Translations under genes and position numbers: made by a program
The notes under the pieces: model-generated
Told to the model about the DNA's origin: nothing
What the model saw: the letters and a program-made list of their open reading frames with translations, nothing else
The model's database searches: none
Part shown: in pieces, positions 1-9,725 of the stretch
Layout: every line of letters begins with the position of its first letter
Position numbering within the stretch: the first letter of the stretch is position 1
Assembly (NCBI GenBank): GCA_963575745.1
Contig: CAUYUJ010012581.1
Location: 389,498 to 453,497, forward strand
Source of the DNA: Prorocentrum cordatum
Lineage: Eukaryota; Sar; Dinophyceae; Prorocentrales; Prorocentraceae
Direction: 5' to 3'
DNA length: 64,000 nt

Positions 1-1023
1 AAGAAGTCCCTGAGTTGGGAAACGTACTCGCTCTTTTCACTTGTTGGGAGGGCGCAGGCCTTCTCGGAAGGCGGCGGTGCTTCCCGGAAGCCCTCTGGCT
101 GAGAAGCCCGCTGTGGCTTCGGATAGAGCGCAGAGAGCTCAGAAGGCTGGTGGCCATCGGGGCCTTCCGAGAGGCCCCGCCCCCTCTGCCTTCCCTCCCC
201 CTCCTGACCCCGCCGCCGAGAGGAGGTCACCGCCCACCAAACCACCCCAACCCAACCCGAAGGCCCCAATTTGCCCTCCATTTCCAGTTGAGAAAACACA
301 CATGAAGCCCGTACCCCCCCCAACCCGAAATTCGGGTCTTCGGGTTGGGTTGGGGTGGATTGGTAGGTAGTCAGGAGGGGGGGGGATGGGCGATGATCGA
401 CGCTCGAGGATCGACGTTTTTGTTGCCAATTATCGTGGGCCCTCTGGGCGCTTCCTCGGTGGCCTCCTGGGGTGGCCTCCGGGAGCCTTGGGGTCTGAGG
501 ATCGGGGGTTGGATGAGATTCGTTTGGTGAGGAGAGCTGAGAGGGTCGTTTTCGGGAAGGCGTGGCGGCCGGAGAGGCGTGGGGAGCTCTCTGATTGGGC
601 GGATCACCACATGCGCGCAGTTCCTGCGTCTTTCCGTGGGGGGTCAAGGGGGAGGAAAGGCATGCAGGCAGGCAGGAGGGAGTGCGGAAGAGGACGGGAT
701 GATGGAAGGGGGACGAAGGGAGGGGATATTCTAAGAAAGGAAAATGATCGAGGACGCTTGCGGCGACTCTTGGGGCCTCGGTGTATGCTTGGGGCAGTAT
801 GAGGCCTTCTTGGAGTCAGATCCATGTGGGCCATATTGGGCCATATTGGCCGTCTTGGGGAACATTTTTGACCGTCTTGAAAGCCTTGAAAGCCAGCTTC
901 CGTTATCTTTCTTCCTCATGGTTTTGGTTCGGGACGTTTCGCGTTCACCGCCCGCCCATTCCAGTTCTCGGCACAAGAGGCGAATATTTTTCCAAGACGG
1001 GATGGGTATACCATACCCTCCCG
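1..1023. other. Non-coding stretch with inverted GGGTT/AACCC motifs
   Basis: No reading frame here has convincing protein character. At about 240-355 the motif AACCCGAA recurs in both orientations (near 247, 317 and 338), giving a small local hairpin. The segment from 590 to 760 is purine-rich. Nothing else is recognisable. Confidence 0.5.
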
Positions 1024-1252
1024 CTTGCGTGTGTGTATTTGTGTATGCGTGCGTGTGCGGTGTGCTCGGTGTGCTCGGTGTGTTCGCGTGTGTGTGTGTG
1101 TGTGTTTGCATGCGTGCGTGCGTGCGTGCAAGCGTGTGCGTGATGTGTGTGTGTGTGTGTGTGGTGTGTGTGCGCGTGTGTTTGCGTGTGTGCGTGCGTG
1201 CGTGCGTGCGTGCGAGCGCGTGTGTGTGTGTGTGTGTGCGTGTGTGCGTGCA

Positions 1253-1284
<32 letters not shown>

Positions 1285-1368
1285 TGCGTGCGTGTGCGTG
1301 CGTGCGTGCGTGTGTGTGTGTGTGTGTGCGTGTGTGTGTGTGACTGTGTGTGTGTGTGTCTGTGTGTG

Positions 1369-1428
<60 letters not shown>

Positions 1429-1434
1429 TGTGTG

Positions 1435-1514
<80 letters not shown>

Positions 1515-1545
1515 AGTGCGTGTGTGTGTGTGGTTGTGCGCTTGT
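1024..1545. repeat. TG / TGCG microsatellite
   Basis: About 520 bases of nearly uninterrupted alternating purine-pyrimidine sequence, mixing (TG)n with (TGCG)n and (CGTG)n blocks. The open frames that cross it, encoding runs of Cys-Val and Cys-Val-Arg-Ala, are artefacts of the repeat. Such tracts readily form Z-DNA and are length-variable. Confidence 0.95.
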
Positions 1546-2530
1546 TCCTGCGCTCTATTGCTTCAGGATGTCATCGTCGAGTGGGCTCAGGCATGCCGTG
1601 TGGCTGATCGATGCCCCTCATTAGTACCAGCGGATCAATGGCATGGACGCTGCCTCTCTGGACCTTTGCTGCCTATCCACACCAGGAGGCTACAATAAGA
1701 CACTGCCCACAATGAGCCCAGGACGGCCCGAAGGCGGCCCAGAAGGCAGCAACTAGATCCGAAGAGGGCCCTGAGACGGGCTCCAAATGGGCCGAGCTGG
1801 ACCCGAGGAGGACCAGGCGAGTTTTTTGACGGACCAACCGCAAGCTTCCCGCCCGGGGCCCGAAAGCCGTCCGAACATCGTTGGGATCAGGGCGACACCG
1901 AGGCCAGTTCGGACCGCGTTTTGGGGCCCAGGTTGGGCCCATACTCGTGCACACATGGACCCAGGATTCGTCAAACTCGGTGCCGACCTTAGCATGCGTA
2001 AAAATGCTCGTGCCGAGCTCGCAGATCGGTTATAATATGCGCCCAGGCGATTCCCGGCAAGGCGAATTTCCAATCATTGACAGGATTTGTGTGGTGTGCC
2101 AGGAGCAGATGTAAAAGGTCAACAACGGGCCCCGAGGGGACCGAACTGAAGAAACACCGCACCACGAAAGATCATGTGAAAACCAGTATGAAATCCGAGG
2201 CCGTCTTGGACCATCTCTTCCCTTAGAATGGGATCCAGTGCCCTTCGGGAGGGTGAAGCGGGTGATGAGGACAGTCGATTGATTTCCTCACACGCCTGTC
2301 CTTTCGAAGAACCACAAAGTGCACACACAACCACATACTTGTTCGGAGGTCCGCGCAGCGCCTCCCGCTTCGTTCCAAGAGATCCGCGCGGACCTCCGAG
2401 GAACCATGTCTATGCCGTCTCTCGCTCCTCTGTACTCGCCCAGGGCAAGCAGGGGGTCGGCAGATTTTGTGGTGCCGGCCCTACCGGGCGCATGAGGGTG
2501 GGGGGCGACGGGCGCGCCCCGGTGCCGCAG
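1546..2530. other. Non-coding stretch with a 12-bp hairpin
   Basis: Bases 1700-1960 are rich in decayed GGCCC/GGGCC words resembling the dispersed repeat family seen elsewhere in the window. An inverted repeat with arms GGAGGTCCGCGC (about 2345-2356) and its complement (about 2388-2399) could form a hairpin. No supported gene; upstream exons of the 2531-3290 gene may lie here unrecognised. Confidence 0.4.
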
Positions 2531-2776
2531 GCCAGCGGCGGGGTCCCCCGAGCGCGACCGGCTGCTGCTGCTGTGCGGCGGCGCGGGCAGCGAGAGCGAG
2601 GGCGCCGCCCGGGGGGGGTCGGCGGGCGGCCAGCCCGCAGCGGCGTGGCCACGTCGGGGTGGGAGGGCGCCTGGCGGGATCTGGCGCGCCAGCCTCCAGA
2701 GAATCGACGAACGATTGGCGGCGGCGATGAGGAGGCACTTTACCTACCCTCGGACCGTCCCGGGGTGCGGGAGACA
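2531..2776 (+). CDS. Exon a of unknown gene
   Basis: Starts after the acceptor CCGCAG at 2525-2530 and ends at a GTAAGG donor. The frame encodes ERDRLLLLCGG followed by a Gly/Ser-rich linker and a basic helix (RIDERLAAAMRRHF). It leaves two bases of a codon, which exon b completes. Confidence 0.4.
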
Positions 2777-3290
2777 GTAAGGGGAGGGTAATAAGGACGG
2801 GGTGCAGGGAGCGGGGTGGGGAGGGGGAAGGGGAGGGGAGGCGAGGCGAGAAGGAGGAGCAGAGGGAAGAGGGGGCCGAGGAGGAGGAGGCAGAAGGAAG
2901 AGGGGGAGGAGGAGGACGAGGGGGAGGAGAAGGGGCAAGATGAGGAGTGGGGAAGGGTGGAGGAGGAGAGGAATGGGAATAGGAGGGGGAACAATGAGGA
3001 TGTCATACTGTCTGGCCGCGAGATCCTGGTCTCCATCGAGAGCATCATGAAGGTGAGGTGCACCGCGGCCGCGGCCCGGCCAGGCCTGCCGACGCCAGCG
3101 GCCCGTCGCCGACGCGCCAAGCAGTACAGGCCCACGATCGAATGGTCTAAGAGCTCCTTGTGATTTGCAGGAGATGCTCTTAGAGCAGTTCTTGCTGAGC
3201 CCGTGTCGTTTTCATACACCGGCTGTATGTTATGAGAGCATTGTCTTCGCTCTTCAAACGTTCCTTTGCTCTAAGAACATCTCGTGGTAG
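2531..3290 (+). CDS. 3' end of a multi-exon gene of unknown function
   Basis: Three exons fit together in phase: 2531-2776, 2983-3052 and 3171-3290, ending at a TAG stop. The introns are 206 and 118 bp, with donors GTAAGG and GTGAGG and acceptors ending AATAG and TTTGCAG. The joined product runs from a Ser/Gly/Ala-rich stretch through a helical segment with Ile-Trp-Arg-Ala and Arg-Ile-Asp-Glu-Arg, then a second predicted helix containing GREILVSIESIMK, to EMLLEQFLLSP near the end. No family is recognised. The 5' exons are not found, so this is a partial model. The 3' half of the last exon resembles sequence at 5385-5510, so either the final residues lie in a dispersed repeat or the 5.4-kb copy is a decayed duplicate of this gene end. 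Phase agreement across two introns is the main support. Confidence 0.45.
2777..2982 (+). other. Intron filled by a polypurine tract
   Basis: Almost pure A/G on the + strand, mainly (GGA)n and (GGGGA)n. It carries GT...AG ends in phase with both neighbouring exons. Purine tracts of this type fill many introns in this window. Confidence 0.45.
2983..3052 (+). CDS. Exon b of unknown gene
   Basis: A short exon encoding NNEDVILSGREILVSIESIMK in substance. It is bounded by an AATAG acceptor and a GTGAGG donor; it starts by completing the codon left by exon a and ends exactly on a codon. Confidence 0.45.
3171..3290 (+). CDS. Last exon of unknown gene
   Basis: Begins after TGATTTGCAG in phase 0, reads EMLLEQFLLSP and continues to a TAG at 3288-3290. 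Bases from about 3200 on are related to 5385-5510, which weakens confidence in the exact C-terminus; an earlier donor (GTGTCG near 3202) is an alternative. Confidence 0.35.
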   Translation, partial: EMLLEQFLLSPCRFHTPAVCYESIVFALQTFLCSKNISW

Positions 3291-3335
3291 GCCTATAGGA
3301 ATGCCAGGGCCCGTCGGTCCCTGCTCCAACGAGGC
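3200..3335. repeat. Dispersed repeat, copy 1 (partner at 5385-5510)
   Basis: The stretch around CTAAGAACATCTCGTGG through CGTCGGTCCCTGCTCCAAC aligns, at roughly two-thirds identity by eye, with 5405-5495 (TTCTAAGACATGTCCGTGG through GGTCGGTCCCTGCTCAAC). It overlaps the last exon proposed above. Confidence 0.4.
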
Positions 3336-3465
3336 CGCCGCCCACGGTGTTGAGTTGCCCCCAGGTCCGGCGGGCGCCGCTGGCCCGCTGAGGCCCCGCT
3401 TGCGGACGATTCGGAGCCCACGGGCAGCACATTTCCACCACCACGCGCAGCGCCAGTGATGGGCG

Positions 3466-3590
3466 GCGAGTTCCGAACCCTGCCCTCGGCGATTCACCTG
3501 GGTAGGGTTCGGAACTCGTGGCGATATCCGAACCCTCTTCCCGCCTCGCATCGACCCAGGAGGATCGATGGTGTGGGCCCGGCGTAGGAT
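3466..3590 (+). repeat. Introner-like element, copy 1
   Basis: Contains the ordered landmarks CCGAACCCTGCCC, GGGTAGGGTTCGGAA, ATCCGAACCCT, CATCGACCCAGG and ATCGATGG that also occur, in the same order and orientation, at 35503-35710 and 37743-37925. This copy is shorter and more diverged. The flanking coding exon, if any, is not resolved. Confidence 0.5.
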
Positions 3591-3599
3591 TCGGGTGTC

Positions 3600-4290
3600 G
3601 CCACCGAAGAAGTGATGGTTGCCAAGCGCGCCTCGCGGCACGATTCCCGGCTTCACCGCCGCGGCCTGCGTCCCCTCGGCCTCATTCGCGAGGGCGACCT
3701 CCGCCGCGGGCCCCAGCACTGGCCCGCGTGCACCGCCACGAGCTCACCGAGGTCCTCCGCCGCGCCCGCCGCCACCGGGGCCTCCTCATTCTTGCCTTCC
3801 AGTGCGGAGCGGGCGCGGCGCCGCAGGGAGGGACTCCCGCGAGAACATCCTCGCGCTGCTGGTGGCCTCCGTCGTCCGTCTCGCCGGGCTCCTTCAGGCG
3901 CCAGCTGCAGCATGGACGCCAACGGCCGGCGCCAGGACCAAGGCATGCCCGAGGCGCGTCAGGCGGCCAGCCTTGGTGCCCAGCAATCTCCTCGGAGGCG
4001 CGGGGGAGATACTGGATGACACGGCCTTCTGCCCGCGCGTGCTGCGTCCGCCGCTCGCGGAGGAGGTGCCGGATGACGCGGCCTTCCGCCCGTGCATAGT
4101 GCGCTCTCCGCTGAGCGATTACGGCGCCGTCGTCGGCGCGGATGCGGATCCATGCCGCAGGCCTGGAGTGAGCATAGGTCGCCAGAATTTCGACGCTGCG
4201 CGGAACGCCGGTGGTGCTGGTTGGCGAGTTCAGTCCGAATTAGCTCGAGCCGAGCTGGCACTCGGGAGGAGGAGAGGAGGGAGGGAATGA
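3600..4290. other. GC-rich segment, coding status unresolved, with 57-bp duplication
   Basis: Several frames on both strands stay open and look superficially protein-like. The + frame encodes SRENILALLVASVVRLAG and later a duplicated DDTAF/DDAAF block. The - strand encodes a duplicated HARAEGRVI block. The duplication (units starting near 4014 and 4071, period 57 bases = 19 codons) preserves frame, which mildly favours coding origin. A TTGCCTTCCAG acceptor-like site lies near 3810. No single model can be defended and no family is recognised. Confidence 0.3.
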
Positions 4291-4500
4291 TAATGGGGGG
4301 AGGAAAATGGAAGTGATGAGCATGAGGCGGGGAGGGAGGGGGATGAGCAGGATAAGCAGATGGAGGATGATAAGAACAATGAGAGAGGAAACCAAAGAGG
4401 ATGATGAGAGGGATATGAACGATGCTGATGAGGAGAATGCAAAACGGAGGGGAAGGAGGAAAGACAAAGTCGAGGAGGACTGGGTTGCTTATCATGTTCT
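4290..4500. repeat. Polypurine stretch
   Basis: The + strand is dominated by GGA, GATGA and GGAGGAG words with few pyrimidines. Low complexity, no gene. Confidence 0.7.
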
Positions 4501-7500
4501 CTGATCTTCCCTCCTCCCTTGGACCATACATCGGAAGGGGGAAGTGTCAGCGGAAACGCCCGGACTGGCCTACTGACGAGTCTGGTGGTGCGACGAGGTC
4601 GAGTCATGTATCAGAGTGAGAGTGCCGAACGGTCTCACATGGTCCTTGTGTGCGGGGCTGAAGTGTGGTTCCACTGCGGACTGTCGTCCTTGTTGTCGTC
4701 TTCCCCCATCGACCCGCTGTGCGAGTCGCCCACACCGCGACCCGCTCCTCCTGCAACCGGGCCCACCCACGGCCATGCGCAACACAGCCGCGACGCTTTG
4801 GACGACAAAATCGGCGCCTGCGGCCCGGCGCGTCACATAGGCTCTCTTGAACGCCGCTGCGCGCCCCCCCTGCCCGTGCGGCGCGCGGACGGCACGCCCT
4901 ACGAGCCACCGACAGTGCTGCAACCGAGTCGATCAGTGCTGCGGTCCGAATCACCCGTGCTCTTTTCAAAAGATTTGAAGTCGGCGCCTCTGGCAAGCTG
5001 TTTCACATGGTTGGGGGTGACACGAGAGTGTGCAAGTGGCGCCGCGGGCACGCTTCTTACACACTATCCCCCACCTTTGGGACAGCGTGCACCGAAGAAT
5101 CCCGGGCAGGGTGACAGCGTGCACCGACGGGGCCCTCGCAGGGGGATCGCCTCACAGTGATGGCGTGCTTTCCGGAGGTCAATGTTGCACGCTATTTTTC
5201 CAAGTCCAACCGTGCATGCTGTTTTGTTCCGGAAGAGGCCGCTGTGCGCCCCCGCCCGCGGGGCCCACGACACGCCCTGCGATCACCCGACATTGCTTCA
5301 ATCAGATCGGCGCCTGCTCCGGGCAGACCCACGCACATGCCAGCAGTGGCGAGGCGTTTTGGCTTGCCAAGAGGCCCACCAAAGAACGTTCTAAGAACCT
5401 TTTTGTCTTGTTCTTTATCCAAGCACTTTTTAATTCTAAGACATGTCCGTGGCAGGAAGGCATGCCGGGACGGTCGGTCCCTGCTCAACACCGCGACCGG
5501 CTGCTTGCACCGCCACTGGAGAAAGCCACCCGATGCCCTCGACCACGCGACTTTTCGACGGCCACTTGTCGCTTAGCCTTGGCAAGGCAGCCGAGGCGCC
5601 CCCTCACGCGTAACCGCAACTGCTGGGCCCGAAGAGGGGTGGTGGTCGGTCGGCCATGGCTTTGCGCGGTCGTTGTGCCTTCGCAGGTGACGCGCACACC
5701 GTGCGAGAGGGGGGGAGAACTTTTGCTCAGGGTTTCCGCCGCCCTCCCCCGCCCTCCCCAAAGAAAGGAGGCCAGACCACGAGACCACAAACTCCCAGGC
5801 AGCCCATCGCAACGACACAAGAGGGCGGCGGAATGCGCGAAGCGCAAAACACGAACAAGGCCAGCTCATGAACTACAGTACTTACGGACAAAAGGAATAT
5901 ATGCCAGCCAGCCAGGAGGAGGGGGGGAGGAGCACGGAAGAAGGGAGTTCTATCACGAATGCATGTGCAAGGCCATGATGCGCAGATCAGGAGAAAAGTC
6001 GCTCGGCACGAGTCATACTTAGTAATGGCATCAGGGGTGGCGGAGCAGGTAGGAGAGCGGTGGTGGGAAGAGGGAGGGAGAAGCAGAGAGGAGGGCGAAG
6101 CACGGGGCAAGAGGAGGAGGACAAGGATGAGGAGGATGAGGCGGAAGACGACAGTTGTTCCGCCTCTCCAATGAGAGTCCTCGCGAGTCTCGCACCCTTG
6201 GAGGCGACAGCGCGCCTGCCCAAGACGCGTGCTCCTACGCCGTGTGCGAGGCGGGGGGGGACTTTCGCCTTCAGCGACCGGGTAGCAGAGACGGCGCGTT
6301 CCAATGTTGTTTATTCGGGGCTTCTAGCCCATGGCTGGTCCAGTAGCAAGTCATGGGAGCCTGGCATGTCCTCGCAAACCCGTCTCTAGAGTGCATTCAC
6401 GTACGCTAGCGTCTGGTCATCAATGAGAAAGCGACGACGCAGCATCGATTAGCGTCGATTCAAGTTTTTTTGCTCATTGTCGAGTCGCAGCAGCGAAATG
6501 GTAATTAAGCTCCCATGAGTTGCCGCAGAAGGCTGGTTGGGCCGATGTTAGGTTTTGTTTTTGGGCTTCCGCGCCCAAGAAAATTCTGACCAGACCCAGA
6601 TCGTCCTTCCTCCGTCAGGGTTTGCTGCTGTGTCGGACAGTAGTGTGTTGGTCAGGCTTAGCCCCATGGGTCAAGGAGATTAGCATGCTACAGCATGCAT
6701 CATTGTGTCGGTTGAGCGCGATGTTGACGTGTTTAGGGTTCTGTTCGTCGAGTCCTGGTCTGGGGTACTCAGCGCGCTCACCTTCTGCTGGGCCACAGGG
6801 CGCCAGCAACAGGCAGCTTCTCCTAGCTCCCTGTCTGCAACGATGCGCCTGGCGGTAGCCTTTGAGGTCTGTAGGAGATTTTTTGCATCCTTTGTCACCG
6901 GTCGAGGTGAGTGGGGGGCAGAACCGAGTTTGACCGCTTCGTCGTCCCGACTCTTTCTTTTTCGTTGTTCCCGCCGCGCCGCTCCCTGGGGTAGGGGGGC
7001 GGCGTTGGAATGGTAAAGGGAGGGGATAGGGAGACGGAGGGACGCAAGGGAGGTGGTTGCAGAGGATGACATGAGGGACGGGTGGAGGGTCGACGCTCCC
7101 GTGGCACTGCCCCGCGCTTCGCCGCAGCTATAACATCCTGCCATGCGCGCGCGACATGTCGGGCAAGGGCGATGCAAGTGCCATGCGGGGACATGGTGGG
7201 GCGAGGAGGCTGGAGAGGGGCAGAGGGATGAGGGAGGAAGAAAATACCAGCCGAGGCGATATGACGTGTCGTTGTGCACTTCTGACATTATGAGTTGTGA
7301 TCTGACATGCGGAGTGCATCATGTTGTTGCATTGTGTTGTACACGCTGGTTTTCTTGTTCCACGGTTTGATTCCACTCTATGCCTCTCTTGTGCTTGGTT
7401 GGATCTCGTTCTCTGAATATCTCTGTTCCAGCGCGCGCTACGCTTCTGGACCTGATTCCTCTCTGCTCGTTTTCGCCCCCCTTCTTTTCCAAAGTATCAC

Positions 7501-7700
7501 TTCTCTCTGCCGATGCTGTTCCCTTTCGTCTTTCGCAGCGCTGAATTTCACTGATTGCCCAGCAAAGGATGAGTTCGGCCTTTCAGGACATAATTACCAC
7601 ACTCGACGAAACAAAAAAAAACAAAAAAAAACACTCGACGGATAGAAGAGGATTCCACCCGCCGAGAAGCGATTGGTGGGAGGAGCTAGGCTGCCAGATG
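4501..7700. other. Non-coding stretch with diverged internal repeats
   Basis: 4840-4935 and 5222-5330 share an imperfect GC-rich repeat (GCCGCTGCGCGCCCC / GCCGCTGTGCGCCCC, then ACGCCCTACGA / ACGCCCTGCGA). 5385-5510 is the partner of 3200-3335. A purine-rich block occupies 6040-6150. No frame has recognisable protein content or consistent splice sites. Confidence 0.45.
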
Positions 7701-7935
7701 CGAGGCGTGAGCGCACCTTGCTTGCCTCCTCTTCTCTTTCATGCATTCTCCATCGTCCTCCTCCCTACTCCCACCTTCTTGCTCCCCACCTCCCTCCTCC
7801 CTCCCTACTCCCTCCTCCCTACTCCCACCTTCTCTTTCCTGCATTCTCCTCGTCCTCCCTCCCTTGCTTCCCTCCTCTTCTCTTTCTGCATTCCCCATCC
7901 TCCGTTTTTCTCTCATCCCTTTTCCTCTCCCTCCT
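7700..7935. repeat. CTC-rich pyrimidine tract
   Basis: The + strand is dominated by CTCC, CTACTCC and CTTCT words, including tandem CTCCTCCCTACTCC units. Open frames rich in Ser/Pro/Leu here are produced by the repeat. Confidence 0.85.
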
Positions 7936-9500
7936 GCCCCGATCGGTGCGCTCCCGACGCGCACCCCCGCTGCAGTCCTGCGCGCGGCTGCCCCACAGCG
8001 AGCGGCCGGCGCGGGGCAAGCGGCGCCGACTGCCGGCGCTGCCTCCACAGTGCAGGTCGCGGGGCCGCGCGGGGCCATCGGGAAGGCAGGAAGCCTTTTT
8101 TCCCTAACTGGCGTCACCGGGCGGGGGGTAGGAGGTGCAGGGCGCCGGTCACGTCACGATTCGTGCCGGCGTCGTTCGGAAGTGCCTGGATGAATGGCCA
8201 AGTAATCCCCACACGGCGCCAGCGCGAGTTGAATGCAACCAGAGGGGTGAGCGAGGTCAGAGTGGTGGGACTTGTCACGAGCGTCACCGCGACTAATCGA
8301 ACAAAGGCTCCAGCCGGAGCGCGGATCCTGCTGGTCGGAGCAGGCGTTCGGTGGTCGGTCTGATTTCAATGGGTACGGGAAGAATGAGCACGACGATCGA
8401 CAGCGGTTGTTGTCCATTTTGAACCGGACTCGCTGCCGGTGTCCCCGCGGATGCGTGCCCCCATTTGAGACAGAAAGTTGGTTGCCCAACAGCGGCCGTT
8501 GTCGGTTTTGGACAACCTTTGTTGTTGGGTGTCGTACCAATTTTCTCCGTACGCGCTTCGGGCGTGCCAAAAGGGGGGGGGGTCAAGGCATGGGGGGCTG
8601 ATCGACGAGTGCAGGGCAGTGACATTAATTCACGGGGTCATAAGCGGCCCTTGAACCTCAGCCGCGGGCTCAAAAGGTGCGCGAGCGGTGTGCACGTGTC
8701 TTCACCCCTCCCGCCAGCGACGGCGGGCTGATCGGAGTTTGGGGGATGAGGGAACTATCCTCCTCCCCCCCGCCTGCTTCTTCATCCCTCCTCCTTCTCC
8801 TCCTCCTCGATCCCTCCCTCGCTCCCTGCTCCACAAACTCAAGCACAAGCGACATTTTGGGGCAGGTCTCCTTGGGAAGGGGCTTGCTGAAGCCCTCGTC
8901 TCTCGGGGAAAGGGGTCATTGTTGTGCCTTCTGTCTCGCTCTCCTCAGATCGTTGCGTTTCCATTGCCATGTTGCTCTTCTGTCTTGCCATGATCTCTCT
9001 CATAGTTACCTCGTCTTGATGTTTCGCATCGTTCTGTTTGTCGCCCTCGTTGCCATTGGTGCCCGTGCGCGATCTGATCCTGTTCTTCTCTCTCTCTCTC
9101 TGTTCCAAAGTTTATCATATTATTCTCGCCGAGGTGGGCAACATCGGCCCGAGAGGTGGGGTGGTGTTGCGATCGGCTCCAGCATTCGCGGCGCCGCGTC
9201 AATCGTAGGAAGGGCGGACCTGTCTCACCGATCGGCTGCCGCGGGGGAAGGGCTCCCCCCCGCAGGTCGCTCTCGCTGGTGGAGCGGATCGTCCACGGGC
9301 CGCTGACGTCTGTGTGGTGAGCCGGAAAAAAAAGAAAGGGGGCGCGGCAGGAGCTCTCAAGACTCACGCAACGCCTGCCGGGCCCAAGTCTGGTGCTCCT
9401 CCCCTCACGTGCCTCGGGCCCTGATTTGCGACCCCCCCCTTTTGGACGCTGCCCCTCTTGAACGCCCCGCCTCCCCCGCCCCCGTGCTGCTTCTCGCCCC
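7936..9500. other. Non-coding stretch containing a dispersed repeat
   Basis: Apart from the repeat at 8395-8540, a pyrimidine-rich patch at 8760-8830 and CT dinucleotides near 9080-9100, nothing recognisable. Open frames are short and lack coding character. Confidence 0.4.
8395..8540 (+). repeat. Dispersed repeat with CAACAGCGGCCG core, copy 1
   Basis: Shares order and spacing with 24095-24215: TTGAGACAGA, then TTGCCCAACAGCGGCCG, TGTCGG, TTTGGACA and GTTGTTGGG. The core CAACAGCGGCCGTTG is nearly self-complementary, so the unit could fold. Confidence 0.65.
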
Positions 9501-9509
9501 TCGTTTTGG

Positions 9510-9725
9510 GCAGTGGAGGGGCGCGCACCCCTGCTCGTGAGGAGCTCCCGGACGCCAGCGGTGCGCGCGCGCGGCCTGGAGTCTCCGACGCGGGGCTCCG
9601 GCTGCCGCTGCGCTGTCTCGCACGCGTCGATCGCAGCGACGCTGTGATTGACGCGTGGCAGCGACAGCGCCGCGACAGCGCTGTCGTTGACGACATCGGC
9701 CCCACTTTTCCGACGAGGGCGCGCG
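9510..9725 (+). CDS. Possible isolated exon or decayed gene fragment
   Basis: After an acceptor-like TTTTGGGCAG, one + frame reads SGGARTPAREELPDASGARA and then a continuous segment including LPLRCLARVDRSDAVIDAW and RRDSAVVDDIGPTF. Its mix of charged and hydrophobic residues is more protein-like than surrounding frames. No start, stop or partner exon can be tied to it, and no family is recognised. It could equally be a piece of a repeat element. Confidence 0.2.

Noticed and set aside
1025-1624. Cys-Val-rich frame resembling a metallothionein-like protein
   Set aside because: Encoded by a TG/TGCG microsatellite; the Cys spacing simply mirrors the repeat.
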